A stretch of DNA of 64,000 nucleotides from Sorex araneus (GCF_027595985.1 NC_073305.1:153400923-153464922), one strand, 5' to 3'; shown: positions 39,966 through 52,203, numbered from the stretch's first letter. Numbers and translations are program-made. Notes: generated by a model not told the origin, from the letters alone.

Positions 39966-40525
39966 AGGTTTGTAATATGGTTTCCTAGAATAATCATCAC
40001 TGCCATTAGGTAGCTTATTAGAAATACAATTATTTAGGTCTTATCCTAGAACTATTGAATCAGAAACTGAGATAAATTTAGTGAGATATGATTTTATAAG
40101 CTCCCCAGGTCTTCTTTAAGAGTGCGATAAAATTTGTGAGGCACCGAGCTAAATCTGCTTCTTGGTCAATAGCAGAAAGACTTGACCAAGTCTTCCTTTG
40201 TGTATCATCTCATAGATAACATTTTCTGAACCATTTTTTTCTGACCATGCCCCCCTTTCTGCGGCACCCTCCATTTTACAGGTTGGCTTCTAGTCTCATG
40301 TCATGGCTCTCGCTTATGAGATATTCAGCTGTGGCCCCTTTGGAATAACCCAGGGGTCTACAGGGAGTCATAAATCCCTCCGTTAAAAAAAAAAAAGAAC
40401 ACAGATGTAGATCACAAAGAAGAAAGTTTTAATCTAGGATGGAACTAGACATGGTATAGGGAGCCAGGATTGATTTCTAGAAACAAGTAACCTGTTTTTC
40501 TTTTATTTTGCTTCATTTTGTCTTG

Positions 40526-40734
40526 GGCTGGAGCAATAGCATTGAGGTTGGGCTTTTGCCTTTCATGCCGCTGACCCATGTTCGATTCCTCCGCCCCTCT
40601 CGGAGAACCCGGCAAGCTACCGAGAGTATGGAGCCCACACGGCAGAGCCTGGCAAGCTACCCGTGCTTATTGGATATGCCAAAAACAGTAACAATAAGTC
40701 TCTCAATGAGAGACGTTACTGGTGCCCATTCGAA
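40526..40734 (+). mobile_element. Long SOR-headed SINE, 3'-truncated and tailless
   Basis: Full head (GGCTGGAGCAATAGCATTG; TGTTCGATTCCTCCGCC), both AAGCTACC motifs, and GTTACTGGTGCCCATTCGAA, where it stops. The 12-bp duplication CATTTTGTCTTG at 40514-40525 and 40735-40746 shows this is a real insertion end. Confidence 0.85.
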
Positions 40735-40745
40735 CATTTTGTCTT

Positions 40746-40865
40746 GTTTTGGGGCCACGCCTAGTGCCCAGGACTCTGCACTCAGAGATTACTCCTGGCA
40801 ATGTGAGGGAGACCAAAGGTGGTGCTGGGAATGCAAGGTAAGTGCCCTGCCCACTCCAATCTTGA
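40746..40865 (-). mobile_element. SOR-like SINE, partial
   Basis: Antisense: TTTGGGGCCACGCCTAGTG, GCACTCAGAGATTACTCCTG, CCCTGCCCACTCCAATC. Confidence 0.55.
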
Positions 40866-41086
40866 AACAAGTAACCTTTTATCTTGTATCTTGTGAGTGA
40901 GTCAAAGACAGAAAGAAAGTAAAGTGGAAAACAAATGAAGGAAGGTCATTTCTGAGACAAAAAGATATTTGGTATGGCTGTAACAAAGTGTTAGGAAAGG
41001 AGTAATAGGATTGATAGTGATGTCTGTCAGATCTTGAAAGGCATGTAACTAATTTTGCAATTATCCCACCCATATCAAATTCTAAG

Positions 41087-41136
41087 GTCAATGGTGATTA
41101 TTAAGGAATTTGTCAATGGTGATTACTAAGGAATTT
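41087..41136. repeat. Tandem 2 x 25-bp duplication
   Basis: GTCAATGGTGATTATTAAGG... repeated with one mismatch (41087-41111 and 41112-41136). Confidence 0.9.
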
Positions 41137-41376
41137 TAAACAAGGTATGTTCAAAATCAAAGTATCATAGAAGAAACACAAAGGTAACAGTCCAAATAAG
41201 CCACGAGATAAATGATAAATCCAAGGAAGATGAGAAAAAGTTCAAGATCTGAGAGAACACCAAATCCTAACCACCAGACCATCAGGGGGGTTTTCTTTTT
41301 CTTTTGTTTTTGAAGTAAAAAAGATTTTATTTGGAAGGTTTTAGGAAGGGGAAGGAGGAAAGAAAAGTGAGTGAGT

Positions 41377-41391
41377 ATGTGTGTGTGTGTA

Positions 41392-41426
<35 letters not shown>

Positions 41427-41436
41427 AAGAAAGAGA
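41377..41436. repeat. (GT)n(GA)n compound microsatellite
   Basis: GT run of about seven units followed by interrupted GA. Confidence 0.9.
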
Positions 41437-41749
41437 CTTTCAAGATTGACTGCGGGTTTCTTCAAAGATGGAGAGAGCCCCTACAAACATCCCAGAATTA
41501 AGATATGAAAGTGTGAAAATACATATCTCAAGAGGGGAGATGCAGGTGCCACATATGCTTCATCAGCATATGTGCCAAAAGTTCAAATCCCGAAATATTG
41601 ATTTGGTCTTTAATTTTTCTTCATGCTCTTGCTATTTGTTAGGCACTGGGATATATCCTCAGTATACACAAAATGGGCAAGAATTATTTTATTCTTCCCT
41701 GTCTATGACAGTTAAGAGGATTCAGGTTGTAAGCTTAAAGATTGAAGAC

Positions 41750-41928
41750 AAGGGGCTGGCGCAATAGCACAGCAGGTAGGGCATTTGCCTTGCATGCGGC
41801 CAATCCGGGTTCGATTCGCAGCATCCCATATGGTCCCCTGAGCACCGCCAGGGGTAATTCCTGAGTGCAGAGCCAGGAGTAACCTCTGAGCATCACCGGG
41901 TGTGACCCAAAAAGCAAAAAAAAAAAAA
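41750..41928 (+). mobile_element. SOR SINE, full length, young
   Basis: GGGGCTGGCGCAATAGCACA head, B box GGGTTCGATTCGC, complete body, A13 tail. Target-site duplication AGATTGAAGACAA on both sides. Confidence 0.93.
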
Positions 41929-42467
41929 AGATTGAAGACAAAATTGCCTAAGAGCAATTAAATTGGGAATAGTAGAGGGAAGAAACAATTATGATTCAAA
42001 ATCTGAATACAGAAAATTTATCCAAGAGGGCTGACCTTTGAAAGGTACATAAAAACAGCAAAAGTGAAGACTGAGAAATTGATTTATAGATTCACTGATA
42101 TCTAAAACAAAAGGCAAGAGCCCAGTGCTCTTGGGTTTGTATCCATAGAGCAATTACAAAAATGAAACTTAAAAAGGTGCTTAAAGCATTGAGGTCAGCT
42201 TGTGAAGCTGAAAAATACAGACACTGTCCTGTAGGCAATGTTAAAATAAGCTGTCTAAATTAATATAGAGGAATTGCTTAAACTAGGTCGTTCTTTCCTA
42301 GGAGGCATTTTCTATTTTACTTTTATTTAAGTATTGTTCAAGTGAAGTGTGTGTCAAACTCAGTGAAAGTTTGGAGGAAATAAATGGTTTCTCTTTGCAA
42401 GAAGTTATATTGCATTTCAGATGCCTCTAGAACTCTATGTTCCATATCATGTTGCATTTAAATTTTC

Positions 42468-42606
42468 TGTTGTTGTTTTGGGGCCACAGCCAGCAGTGTC
42501 CAGGGCTTACACCTGACTCTAAGGATCACTCCTGGTGGGTCTGGGGGACAATTTGGGATGCCAAGATCAAATCACAAAGAGTTAAGCACCCTACCCACTC
42601 CGGCCC
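42468..42606 (-). mobile_element. SOR-like SINE, diverged
   Basis: Antisense: TTTTGGGGCCACAGCCAGC, GGATCACTCCTGGTGGG, CCTACCCACTCCGGCCCC. Confidence 0.6.
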
Positions 42607-43143
42607 CCTATATTTAAATTTTCAACAAGTATCTAATTATCTCAGAATGCCAATAAATTTTTAGAAACTTTCTGACTCTTATGAAACAAACATGTAGATT
42701 GATAAAGTTGGAGGCATAATTTAAGTACAAACAATTTCTTTCTTGTGAAGATAAAAATTATGACCTTCATTCCTCATGGTCCTGTTCCACTTTCATCCAC
42801 AAAACCTGCGAAGTCATATAAGGACTGTACTAAGGGGGATTAGAACTCAATCACAGATTTTCATCTCTGCCAAGCAGGCACCTCAAAGAGGTCTCCAGAC
42901 AAATATGCTGAAAACACGTCTTCTTGTCTACCTTTGTATTCCCAACCTCAATGTGTCCAAAAGTCATTGCTGTTCTTTTCATCCATGTGAAAATTCAGAA
43001 TGAGTTGTTTACACAGCAATTATGTGGCTTAATTTTTATCTAGGAATGCTTTGAGACACATTATTTTTGTTTGGGGTCACAGACGGCCATGCCTGCTGGA
43101 GTGCATGCTTTGCGTAAGAAAGCCCAGACTTAACCTGTTTCTT

Positions 43144-43359
43144 TTTTTTTTTTTTAATTTTTTTAATTATTTATTTATTTATTTATTTATTTTTGCTTTT
43201 TGGATCACACCTGGTGATGCACAGGGGTCACTCCTGGCTCATGCACTCAGGAATCACCCCTGGCGGTGCTCAGGGGACCATATGGGATGCTGGGATTTGA
43301 ACCCGGGTCGGCCGCGTGCAAGGCAAACGCCCTACCCGCTATGCTATCACTCCAGCCCC
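43144..43359 (-). mobile_element. SOR SINE, full length, young, with (ATTT)n tail
   Basis: Antisense: T-rich and (ATTT)n tail, TGCTTTTTGGATCACACC, full body, CCGCTATGCTATCACTCCAG head. Target-site duplication TTAACCTGTTTCTT at 43130-43143 and 43360-43373. Confidence 0.93.
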
Positions 43360-43728
43360 TTAACCTGTTTCTTAACATGTTGCTTCATTATGTTTTTAGC
43401 AATTAAGTCATAGATAAGAACCAACCTACATGGCTACCGAAAGACATGTGTGTGAATAAATGTTTCTGATCTAGAAATCATTAGAGAGCGATAACATTGA
43501 AGAGAAAGCCACTGTATCGTGATTAAGTCAAGAATGAACCAATATTATATTTAGGCTTCACTGAAGACTAAATGTGAGAAATACACTTTTCTAAGCACTT
43601 TATGTGTACCCACTCACTTACAGTAGTCCTAAGAGCTTGGCACCTAAGAGTTTATTTGAGGTAAATGAGGGTAAATCACTCAAAGTGATCATATTAGAAA
43701 ATTATCCAGCTTCAAAGCTCTTTTTTGT

Positions 43729-43910
43729 TTCTTTTTGTGCCACATTCAGTGGCACTCTGGGGTTATTCCTGGCTCTGTATTCAGGAGTGTGTGTGTGTGT
43801 GTGTGTGTGTGAGTGTGCCCAGGGGACCATACAGGGTACTGAGGACCAAACTCTGGTCCACTGTGTGCAGAGCAAGCACCCTATCCACTGTACTCTCCCT
43901 CCAGTCTCAG
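43729..43910 (-). mobile_element. SOR-like SINE with an internal (GT)n
   Basis: Antisense: TTATTCCTGGCTCTGTATTC, then about 13 GT units (~43785-43812), then CCCAGGGGACCATACAGGG and the head. The microsatellite sits in place of part of the SINE core. Confidence 0.7.
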
Positions 43911-44882
43911 AAGAGCTCTTACTCTTAATAACCTCACAATAATTGGACAGAGTTATATAATTTTCGAGTTAATCTTTCTTCACTATTATTACATCATTGT
44001 TACACTAGTTTGGGGCACTAGTTTGCATATATTTATTGAAATTGAGTGCTTAATATGTGTTTCCAACAGGGTACAGAATAGAAGTGACAAATAACTCACT
44101 GGCTCCTATAGTTATTCCGAAAATACGTGATGAACTTAGGAAAATATTGGAAAAAGGAAATCAAGATTTCTAATAGAAGATCAAGGGAAATATAAAGGGA
44201 TGAATTCCAGCTCTACAATAGTCTGAATTTCTGTGTCTTTCCTAAATGCATCTGCTGAAGTCCTAATGCCAAAAGTAATGTTATTAGGAGGTGGAGCTTT
44301 GGAAGGAACTCTCACAAAAGGATTAGTGATTCTTCTGGCTCTAGATCACAGAATTCTGATTTGATGATTTGATGAGGGTCAATTACCAATAATGTTCACC
44401 AACCTCCATGTTCTCAGAACTCTCCTTTGTAGGTTGTCATGAAGGCTTCATTAGAGAGGCGTGAATAATTATACCTTAGGCTACTTGAGATAGATTCAAT
44501 CTCAAGGACTTCTGAGAGACCGAAAGTGCTAATTCTTCAATGACATTGTACAGGACGCATATTTACATGAGATGAAATACATCTCATTTACATAACAAAA
44601 TACTCCTTTCTCTCTCAATACAATAAACTCAAAAGATTTAGAGTACAATAAATCAGGACTTATGGTTGTAGATGAAATGCAGGTATTTTTGCAAAAAAGT
44701 GTTCTGAAAATTAGCACCAGAGTTGTGGTATGAGTTAAAAGTGAAGAAAGTTATGAATATCCAAGCTTATTATTACAAAGTCTAGCTAAGCATATTTCTG
44801 AATTATTTCTTTTACTTGAACTTAGTGAATACATATTTATAGTGCTCCCTGGATCTCTTTCTAATTTACATCACATAATGTT

Positions 44883-45010
44883 AGCCTGGCAAGCTCCCTG
44901 TTGATATTCCATATGCCAAAAACAATAACAAGAAGTCTCACAATGGAGACGTTACTGGTGCCTGCTCAAGCAAATCGATGAACAATGGGACAATGCTACA
45001 GACAGTGCTG
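44883..45010 (+). mobile_element. Long SOR-headed SINE, 5'-truncated
   Basis: Starts at AGCCTGGCAAGCTCCC and continues CATATGCCAAAAACAATAAC, GTTACTGGTGCCTGCTC, CAAATCGATGAACAATGGG. Confidence 0.7.
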
Positions 45011-45563
45011 ATGTTAGTCTTAGTAATGAAAGCTTTGTTTGTCCTGCTATTGTTTTCCCATGCAGGAGAAAGAAAGTAACTTCAGTTTCACAAAACTATC
45101 TACCTAACTCAATTTACAGAATGGAAACAGACAACTTCAAGGCAGTTATAACCAGATCATTCTCATTCATCACTCAAACAGCTGAGTTCCCAAAATCCTA
45201 CTGATTTTTGTACAAAGAGGCCATAATTTTGATAAGAACAGAATAAGGACAAAACTTAAATTTTCACTGCAACCTTTGTTCTAAGAAACAACTTTGGAAG
45301 ATATTTTAAAATGAATTACCAGCAAAATAAGTCTGGAAAATTTCCTGTCGAAGAGAGTAATAAATAAATAAGTTGTGGACTTTTTACTCCCATAGAAAGC
45401 TGGTGGTTGCTTTAGTAGGAAACTGATTAGTCCTTTCCAGATACAGTTTTGTACGTGTACGTGGGGGGGGGGGGAGACGTGTATCTAGCATAAGGAGCAG
45501 AGATCGTGGGATGCAGTTCCACATCAGCAGTAATTAAACCAGCTCTCCTTAGCCAGAATGATC

Positions 45564-45742
45564 CCCTTTGTGAAAACTCCTTTTGAAAGCCATACCTATC
45601 TTCTATTGTACAATTAATACTTTATGATCAAAACATTTCTGGATCCTTACAGAGAATGAGTTTCTATATTTCCTAAGCTTCTAGGATCTCCAGAGGCTTG
45701 AAAGCTGATAATGAATGTTTCTGATACAAAATACGAAATGAA
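45564..45742. repeat. Duplicated 170-bp segment, copy 1, flanked by 14-bp direct repeats
   Basis: About 170 bp nearly identical to 46632-46806 (shared CTTCTATTGTACAATTA, CTGGATCCTTACAGA, GATAATGAATGTTTCTGATA). This copy alone is flanked by TAGCCAGAATGATC at 45550-45563 and 45743-45756. Confidence 0.9.
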
Positions 45743-46631
45743 TAGCCAGAATGATCTCCTTCTTTTATTCTATTCCTTTCTTCTGAATTATAATACTACT
45801 AATTTTTTAATCCTCAGTAAATGCATAAATGAAAGTTCATTTACAATTGAAAATTTTATGTGTTTTAAAATTATTTTTATAAGAGATCATTTGCAGTACT
45901 ATGGGATTCATTGTTTCATAGTTGTAGAGCTACTATATCACTTTTAAAAGCTATAAAAGCTAAGTTTCAGTTCTAAAAACATTTAATCAAATCCAAGTAA
46001 GTAGGATTCTATTCTGTTGTTTTTAAATAAAAACATCAAATATATGCCCATTTAAACAACAGCGCCTCTATTTTTCTCTTCTGTGCTGGTGTAGATAAGC
46101 TTTTTATAGCAGAGATCAGACTGGCTATAGAACTATATAAATTCTTAATTGCTAAGAAATATGGATGAGTGACTATTATAGAACATATATCAAATCAGGC
46201 CACCAATGAAAGAAAAAGATATCTGAGTTTTCATCTCTGTGCAAATCCAGGCTAACTCCTTGGGGTCTTATGGCTTTGAATAGCTCCAAAGTTGTATAGT
46301 TTCTTTCTTCTTTAAAAGCCATTTTTGGGGGGCCAATTGCTATTTCAGGACACGTCAGATTTTTTTTAGCACACTGCTTGCTAGCTGCTTAAGCTGTTTG
46401 CAGACTGAAACTCACTGTTAATGACTAGTATATAACATTTCAATTAGCCAGCCAGACACTTAAAAAGAAAAATGTGAAATTAGCTCCAAAAAATCTAAAG
46501 GTTTCATGGGTTTCAGAGAAGAAAAGGAATGAAAACTTTTCTCACTTATAGGATGTGTTGCTCTACAATCAGAAGATATGGAATTTACAAGAAACCACAG
46601 ATGATTCAGTAATGAACAGAGCTTATAAAAT

Positions 46632-46806
46632 CTTTGTGAAAACAACTCCTTTTGAAAGCCATACCTGTCTTCTATTGTACAATTAGTACTTTATGATCAA
46701 AACATCTCTGGATCCTTACAGATAATGAGTTTCTATATTTCCTAAGCTTCTAGGATTTCCAGAGGCCTGAAAGCTGATAATGAATGTTTCTGATACAAAA
46801 TACAAA
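46632..46806. repeat. Duplicated 170-bp segment, copy 2 (likely source)
   Basis: Direct-orientation match to 45564-45742, about 1.07 kb away, with a handful of substitutions and a CAA insertion near the start. Confidence 0.9.
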
Positions 46807-47203
46807 ACGGAACATGTTCTTCATGTAGAAACCCTCTTTTGGAACAGGTTTTAGGCTGTCAGAGGTTTCAAATTACCATTAATAAACTGTTTCTAAAGTC
46901 AGACAGCTTTGTTTTCGAAAAGCAAAGGCAACATGATAATAAGTAGTTCTCTGTAGTCACTTCTATTACACTTGAATAGGCACCTTGTAAAGGCCTCAGA
47001 AAGTCCCACATTATCAGATGAATTTAGAACTGGAAGCTTTCTCTGCTGAGTTTTTTTTTTTTTATCAGAGATTCTGGTTAATGACTTTTAAAACAATAAT
47101 CATTAAAAAATCATTTTATGTCTAGATACTTGATCTACAATAATTGTATGCTTACTAAACTATGAATGCCATTAGCGAAGGCAAGGACTTACAGTCCCTC
47201 CTA

Positions 47204-47223
47204 ATTTGCATAGCTAATTAATT
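47204..47223. promoter_or_regulatory. Octamer plus homeodomain-type motif cluster (possible enhancer)
   Basis: ATTTGCAT (octamer, POU-type) followed closely by CTAATTAATT inside unique sequence. Motif match only. Confidence 0.2.
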
Positions 47224-47779
47224 GGGTTCTAAGCACCATTTCATTTAGCAATTAAAATGCACTTAGAAAATTATGCCTGGCTTGTGAAAGTAGTTCCTTA
47301 AGGTTTTTGTCTTTAAAAAGGCAAAGAAAAATAAGCTGAGGCCAGTAGTTACAAGTTGAAAGGATGATTTGTCCAGTTTTTTCTACAGTGAACTAGCTTC
47401 TACCTGATTAATGCAGATATCTTAGCATCGTTGTATTAAATGTACCACACTTAAAGTGATATCATCATTAAAAGATGGCAGATTGCTGAGAAGTAGGTAT
47501 TACATAGGTTCTCAAGTATTATTATATGGTTACACATTTAATATTTTTTGTGATAAAATTTTAAATGTCAGATTATCTCATAATTTCCAAAATACATTAA
47601 AACAGGCAAAAGTATGTTTCTGGGACAACTTATAGGCTAAGTTACAAAATAATAAAGAACAAGTATGCCTTAAAAAATTTGGATTAGCTACCAACCTTTA
47701 ATGCAGATGCTTTATATTTTATTAGTGGATCTATGTTTCTCATGAAAAACCTGGAAAAATCTGTTTAGACTAGGTCCTC

Positions 47780-47920
47780 ATCTTTAGGGGGTGGGAGGTA
47801 AGAGAAGGAGCCTGTGAAAACTGGTAGAGGGAAGGAAGCTGATGGGGGGCTCAGTGATGGACACTGTACATCTAAAACCAACTTGTAAATCATGATGATT
47901 CCATAAAAAAAATTTGAAGA
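47780..47920 (+). mobile_element. L1-like 3' end remnant
   Basis: GGGGGTGGGAGGTAAGAG, GGCTCAGTGATGGACACTG and ATGATGATTCCATAAAAAAA recall the local L1 3' ends. Confidence 0.4.
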
Positions 47921-47944
47921 AAAGGTGGGAACAGAATATTCACT

Positions 47945-48197
47945 GTATCACTATCACTGTATCACTGTCATCCCATTGCTTATCGATTTGCTCAAGCGGG
48001 CACCAGTAACATCTCCAATTTGAGACTTGTTACTGTTTATGGCATATCGAATACACCACAAGTAGCTTGCCAGGCTCTGCCATGCAGGCGAGATACTCTT
48101 GGTAGTTTGCCGGGCTCTCAGAGAGAAGCAGAGGAATCGAACCCGGCTGGGCCATATGTAAGGCGAACACCCTACCGCTGTGCTATCGCTCCAGCCC
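47945..48197 (-). mobile_element. Long SOR-headed SINE with non-A tail
   Basis: Antisense: tail TATCACTGTCATCCCATTGC, GCGGGCACCAGTAACATC, head CCGCTGTGCTATCGCTCCAG. GAACAGAATATT flanks both ends. Confidence 0.85.
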
Positions 48198-48659
48198 AAA
48201 GAACAGAATATTAATATATACAATATCTAGTGTGTGCCTATCACAATTAAGAAAGCTTCTCTCATTATGTAGCAGTATTGACTCCTGCTAACAAGTGAAA
48301 ATTTTGAACTCTGATGCCCTATACTATGAAGGTCAAATACGCAGAGAAGACCGGGAAACATATTCTATTCAGTACCTTACTACATAGACCCTGTCTATGC
48401 TTTTCCCGAAGCTTTTCTAAAAGCTTGATTCAAAATGAAGCAACCAACACAATTCCTTTACAGATGACTCAGTGGACTTAATTTTGATCTCCAATATTTA
48501 TATGTAAAGTAAGAAAAATCCTGAGTAAATTCGAAGTATGAATTTTTTCTCTGCAAATCTTAAACAGATTTAAAAAATTCTTATCTCAATGGTTTTATTC
48601 AACCATTTATTGCTGGAAATTGACCCTTCTCCATTTTCTTTGTTTGGTTTTTGTTTGTT

Positions 48660-48791
48660 TGAGGGCCACACCTGTCTGTACCCAAGGCTTACTCCTGGCT
48701 CCATGCTCAAGATCATAGGTGAAGCTGGAGATGGAACTTGAGTAAGCTGGATGCAGGCAAGCATCTTACCCACTGGACCATCTCTCTGGCT
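48660..48791 (-). mobile_element. SOR-like SINE, diverged
   Basis: Antisense: GAGGGCCACACCTGTCTG, TTACTCCTGGCTCCATGCTC, CCATCTCTCTGGC. Confidence 0.55.
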
Positions 48792-49418
48792 TTCCCATCC
48801 CCGTTTAAAAAAAGAAATTGGCTTAATAGAAAATAATTTTTAATTAAAAATTCTGAAAAAATATAAGGACATCAGAATCCTTGTTATCTAGTTTCTTTCA
48901 GAGGGAAGAGAATCCGACTCAAACTTTCAACACAAGATGGTATATTCATGAGTTTTTTATGTGTGTACAACTAAAGAGAAAATAAATAAGTATATATGCA
49001 TGCTTGTGATGTAAATGTATTTATGTGAATATAGTTATGTGCTAGAACATATGTTTGTATATGCATGTGGATATCTGCAGGTATTCTAGATACTAGAGGG
49101 AATTTCAGCACATCTTAAAATTTTCTCAGTGAATTCTGAAGATACAAGGACAATCAGAATCTTTGTAAGTTCTATTGACTTTTGAAACAGATAATTTAAG
49201 ATCTTATATAGAAAAAAATATTGTATATATCACAACAATGTTCGTTGAACTAATAACTGATTTTACTTTATATTAAGGAGTACCTTGATAACATTTAGGA
49301 ACATATATTTGACCAAGTCAATCCACTCCTTTCAAACATATTTACAATAATAAATAGATAATTGCTATATTTATGAAACATTAACAAAGCCAGTACCATA
49401 TTTTACACTAAATAAACT

Positions 49419-49590
49419 GGGGCAATAGCACAGTGGGTAGGGCATTTGCCTTGCACGCAGCCGGGATCAATTTCCAGCATCCCTTATGGTCCACTGAGCA
49501 CTGTCAGGGATGATTCCTGAGTGCAGAGCCAAAAGTAACCCCTGTGCATTGCCAGGTGTGACCCAAAAAGCAAAATAAATAAATAAATAA
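49419..49590 (+). mobile_element. SOR SINE, young, with (AAAT)n tail
   Basis: GGGGCAATAGCACAGTGGGT head, most of the body, GTGTGACCCAAAAAGC, then (AAAT)5. The B box region has a small deletion. Confidence 0.88.
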
Positions 49591-49639
49591 ATAAACTTAT
49601 TTATTCTCTTAACATAATGAAAACTACTTGCACATGGGT

Positions 49640-49820
49640 CAGGGAGACAGTAAGATTCATGCCTTATATGCAGCCAGGCCTAGCTGATCCCTGGTATTGC
49701 CTGGCTCCCTGAGTATCAAGAATTGCCAGCTGCAGCCCTGGGGGTCACCAGACACCACTGGTAGTCTGGGTAACTCCCGGCACCCCACACGGCCTGAGTA
49801 GAACTACATCCTCTGGCCTT
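49640..49820 (+). mobile_element. SOR-like SINE remnant
   Basis: GGTCAGGGAGACAGTAAG head and AGCTGATCCCTGGTATTGCC; decayed. Confidence 0.35.
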
Positions 49821-49949
49821 TTCACTAAATTGGTGGAGAATCACAGGGAGATATCCCTGCGCCTCCTGAACAACATTTGAAAGACACAATCCCCCAAAAC
49901 CCACATATGTGCCTTGGAAAGAAAAGCAATTTAAAATAAGTGCGTGAGA

Positions 49950-50131
49950 GGGACTGGAGTGATACCACAGCAGGTAGGGCGTTTGCCTTGCACGCGGCCG
50001 ACCCGGGTTCGATTCCCAGCGTCCTACATGGTCCCCCGAGCACCGCCAGGAGTAATTCCTGAGTGCAGAGCCAGGAGTACCCTTGGGCATGCCAAATGTG
50101 ACCCAAAAAGCAAAAAAAAAAAAAAAAAAAA
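49950..50131 (+). mobile_element. SOR SINE, full length, young
   Basis: Head GGACTGGAGTGATACCACAG, perfect B box GGGTTCGATTCCC, A20 tail. Imperfect duplication AGTGCGTGAG / AGTGCCTGAG. Confidence 0.92.
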
Positions 50132-50689
50132 GTGCCTGAGGGACTGCATAAATATGAGATCAGGAGATATCAACCATTTTCCTAGGAATAAAATAATTCA
50201 ATAAACTAAGAGGCATTTCAAAAGCAATCAGCTATTACCCAGATTTGTTTCCTAAAGTATTATTTTCTGGAAAAAAATATTTACCTTTTATAGTTATTCA
50301 AATTTAAGGTATTTGGGATTAATATGGCATGACATTATAACCTTTTTTTATTAAAATATTACTGAAGATAAGATTAATATAGATAATATATAATATAGAT
50401 TCAGTTATACAAAAATAAGATTAATAGCCACCAATTTATCTACATTTTAGATAATTTTCATATAACAATAGCACCAGAAGAATTCAATCAAGAAACGTAA
50501 TTTATCTCATACATAGGCTATACAGCTGAAAAAGGAGAGTTGGAGACACAGATCAAACAAAAGCTGATAACCTGGTAGTTGAAAAGGTAAACATAAAATC
50601 TTCCATGTGAGTCTGCAGTTTTACTCTTAGGTATGTCATCAGGAGAAGTTAAAGTATATTCACATACGTATTTACATAAGTATACAGTT

Positions 50690-51145
50690 AGCAATGTTCA
50701 TAATAGCCTCCAATTGGGAACAACCCTAATGCATATCATCTACTGGAGAATAAATAAACTTTAGCACCCCTACAGTGGAACTGGATTGAGCAAAGATAGA
50801 AAAAACAAACAACTGAATGTGAGTTGACAGAGATAAGTCCAAGTACTTTATGTTAAGTGAAAAACAGTCAGTCATTAGTGACCACGGATTGTATACTTTC
50901 ATGTATATTAAATATCAAGAAAAGGTGAATTAATAGGACAAGAAACAGATTAATGATTCCCTGGTAGTAATATTAAGGAGAGAAAAAATTAGGACTAATC
51001 CATAAGGAATCTACTTAAGAAAATAAAAATGTTCTAAAACTCACTCATTACCATAAATGTGCAACTTTAAAATGTTACCATATAGCTGAATTATACATTG
51101 CAATGAGCTCATTGTTGCATGTCTCAAAGTTATTAAAAATAAACA
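50690..51145 (+). mobile_element. L1 3' region, old
   Basis: CATAATAGCCTCCAATTGGG, CTACTGGAGAATAAATAAAC and TGTTAAGTGAAAAACAGTCA parallel the L1 segment just after ORF2. Confidence 0.5.
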
Positions 51146-51697
51146 TCTGACACATTCTAATGCTATTTTTCCAATAATTACATAAACATTACATACTCAC
51201 TATCTTATCATGTCTCTAGAAAGTGGCTCAGCCCATTTGCAGTCAACAGCTCTCTGGTTATTAAAACTTCGATCCAGTAGGATCCAAGCAAGTAAGAAGC
51301 CAAATCATTAATTATGCAAAGAATTGCAAGATACATTGTCTCCTTATTCAGGGTTTCATGGGTAGAAACAAAGACAGAAAAGTCTCAGGAGAATATATGT
51401 GGGGCTTCTTGTTTTGTACATATAGGCAAGGAACAACTATAAGGTGATTTAATATTCTTTAATCTTTTTTTATTTATTTTTTTGTGTACTTAGCCTACCA
51501 GAGTGCTGCCATAACAGATTTTCCTGTATGCTTATGGAACAGGCTAGAATTTTAACTAGGTTTGCCAGTCATAGAAATTGAATTGGATTCATAAGCAGCA
51601 AACTGCACTGAATTTTTAGATCAGAGAACTAGGAGACTAGGAGAAAGTTACAAATGGGTATCTTGAGCCAAAATTAAAATTAAAAATATATGTGCCA

Positions 51698-52190
51698 CTC
51701 ATCTATGGTATATAGAATATCAGAGTGGGAGACTAATACCCAAGAACCGTAGAAATAAGTACCAGGAGGTTGACCCCATGGCTTCGCGGCTGGCCTCACG
51801 TTCCGGGGAAAGGGCAACTCAGAGAAGCGATCACCAACTACATTGTAGTTGAAGGCCATGTGGGGGAAGGGAGTTGCGGGCTGAATGAGGGCTAGAGACT
51901 GAGCACAGCGGCCACTCAACACCTTTATTGCAAACCACAACAGCTAATTAGAGAGAGAGAACAGAAGGGAATGCCCTGCCTCAGTGGCAGGGTGGGGTGG
52001 GGGGGAAGTGGGAGTGGGGAGGGTGGGAGGGACGCCGGGTTTACGGGTGGTGGAGAATGGGCACTGGTGAAGGGATGGGTTCCCGAACTTTGTATGAGGG
52101 AAGTATAAGCACAAAAGTGTATAAATCTGTAACTGTACCCTCACGGTGATTCTCTAATTAAAAATAAATAAATTATATAAAAAATATATA
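51698..52190 (+). mobile_element. L1 3' end, young, with target-site duplication
   Basis: Begins CTCATCTATGGTATATAGAA, includes GTACCAGGAGGTTGACCCC and the G-rich block, and ends CTCTAATTAAAAATAAATAA. ATATATGTGCCA flanks both ends. Confidence 0.8.
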
Positions 52191-52203
52191 TATATATGTG
52201 CCA

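Noticed and set aside
44225..44420. Possible old DNA transposon or LTR remnant (GCTGAAGTCCTAATGCC...)
   Set aside because: It recalls a common mammalian repeat, but I could not match enough of it to name a family.
44565..44590. Short hairpin ATGAGATG/CATCTCAT
   Set aside because: Eight-bp arms with a 5-nt loop are expected by chance in a window of this size.
49950..50020. tRNA gene signal (A and B boxes)
   Set aside because: It is the tRNA-derived head of a SOR SINE; the 3' half of a tRNA is missing.
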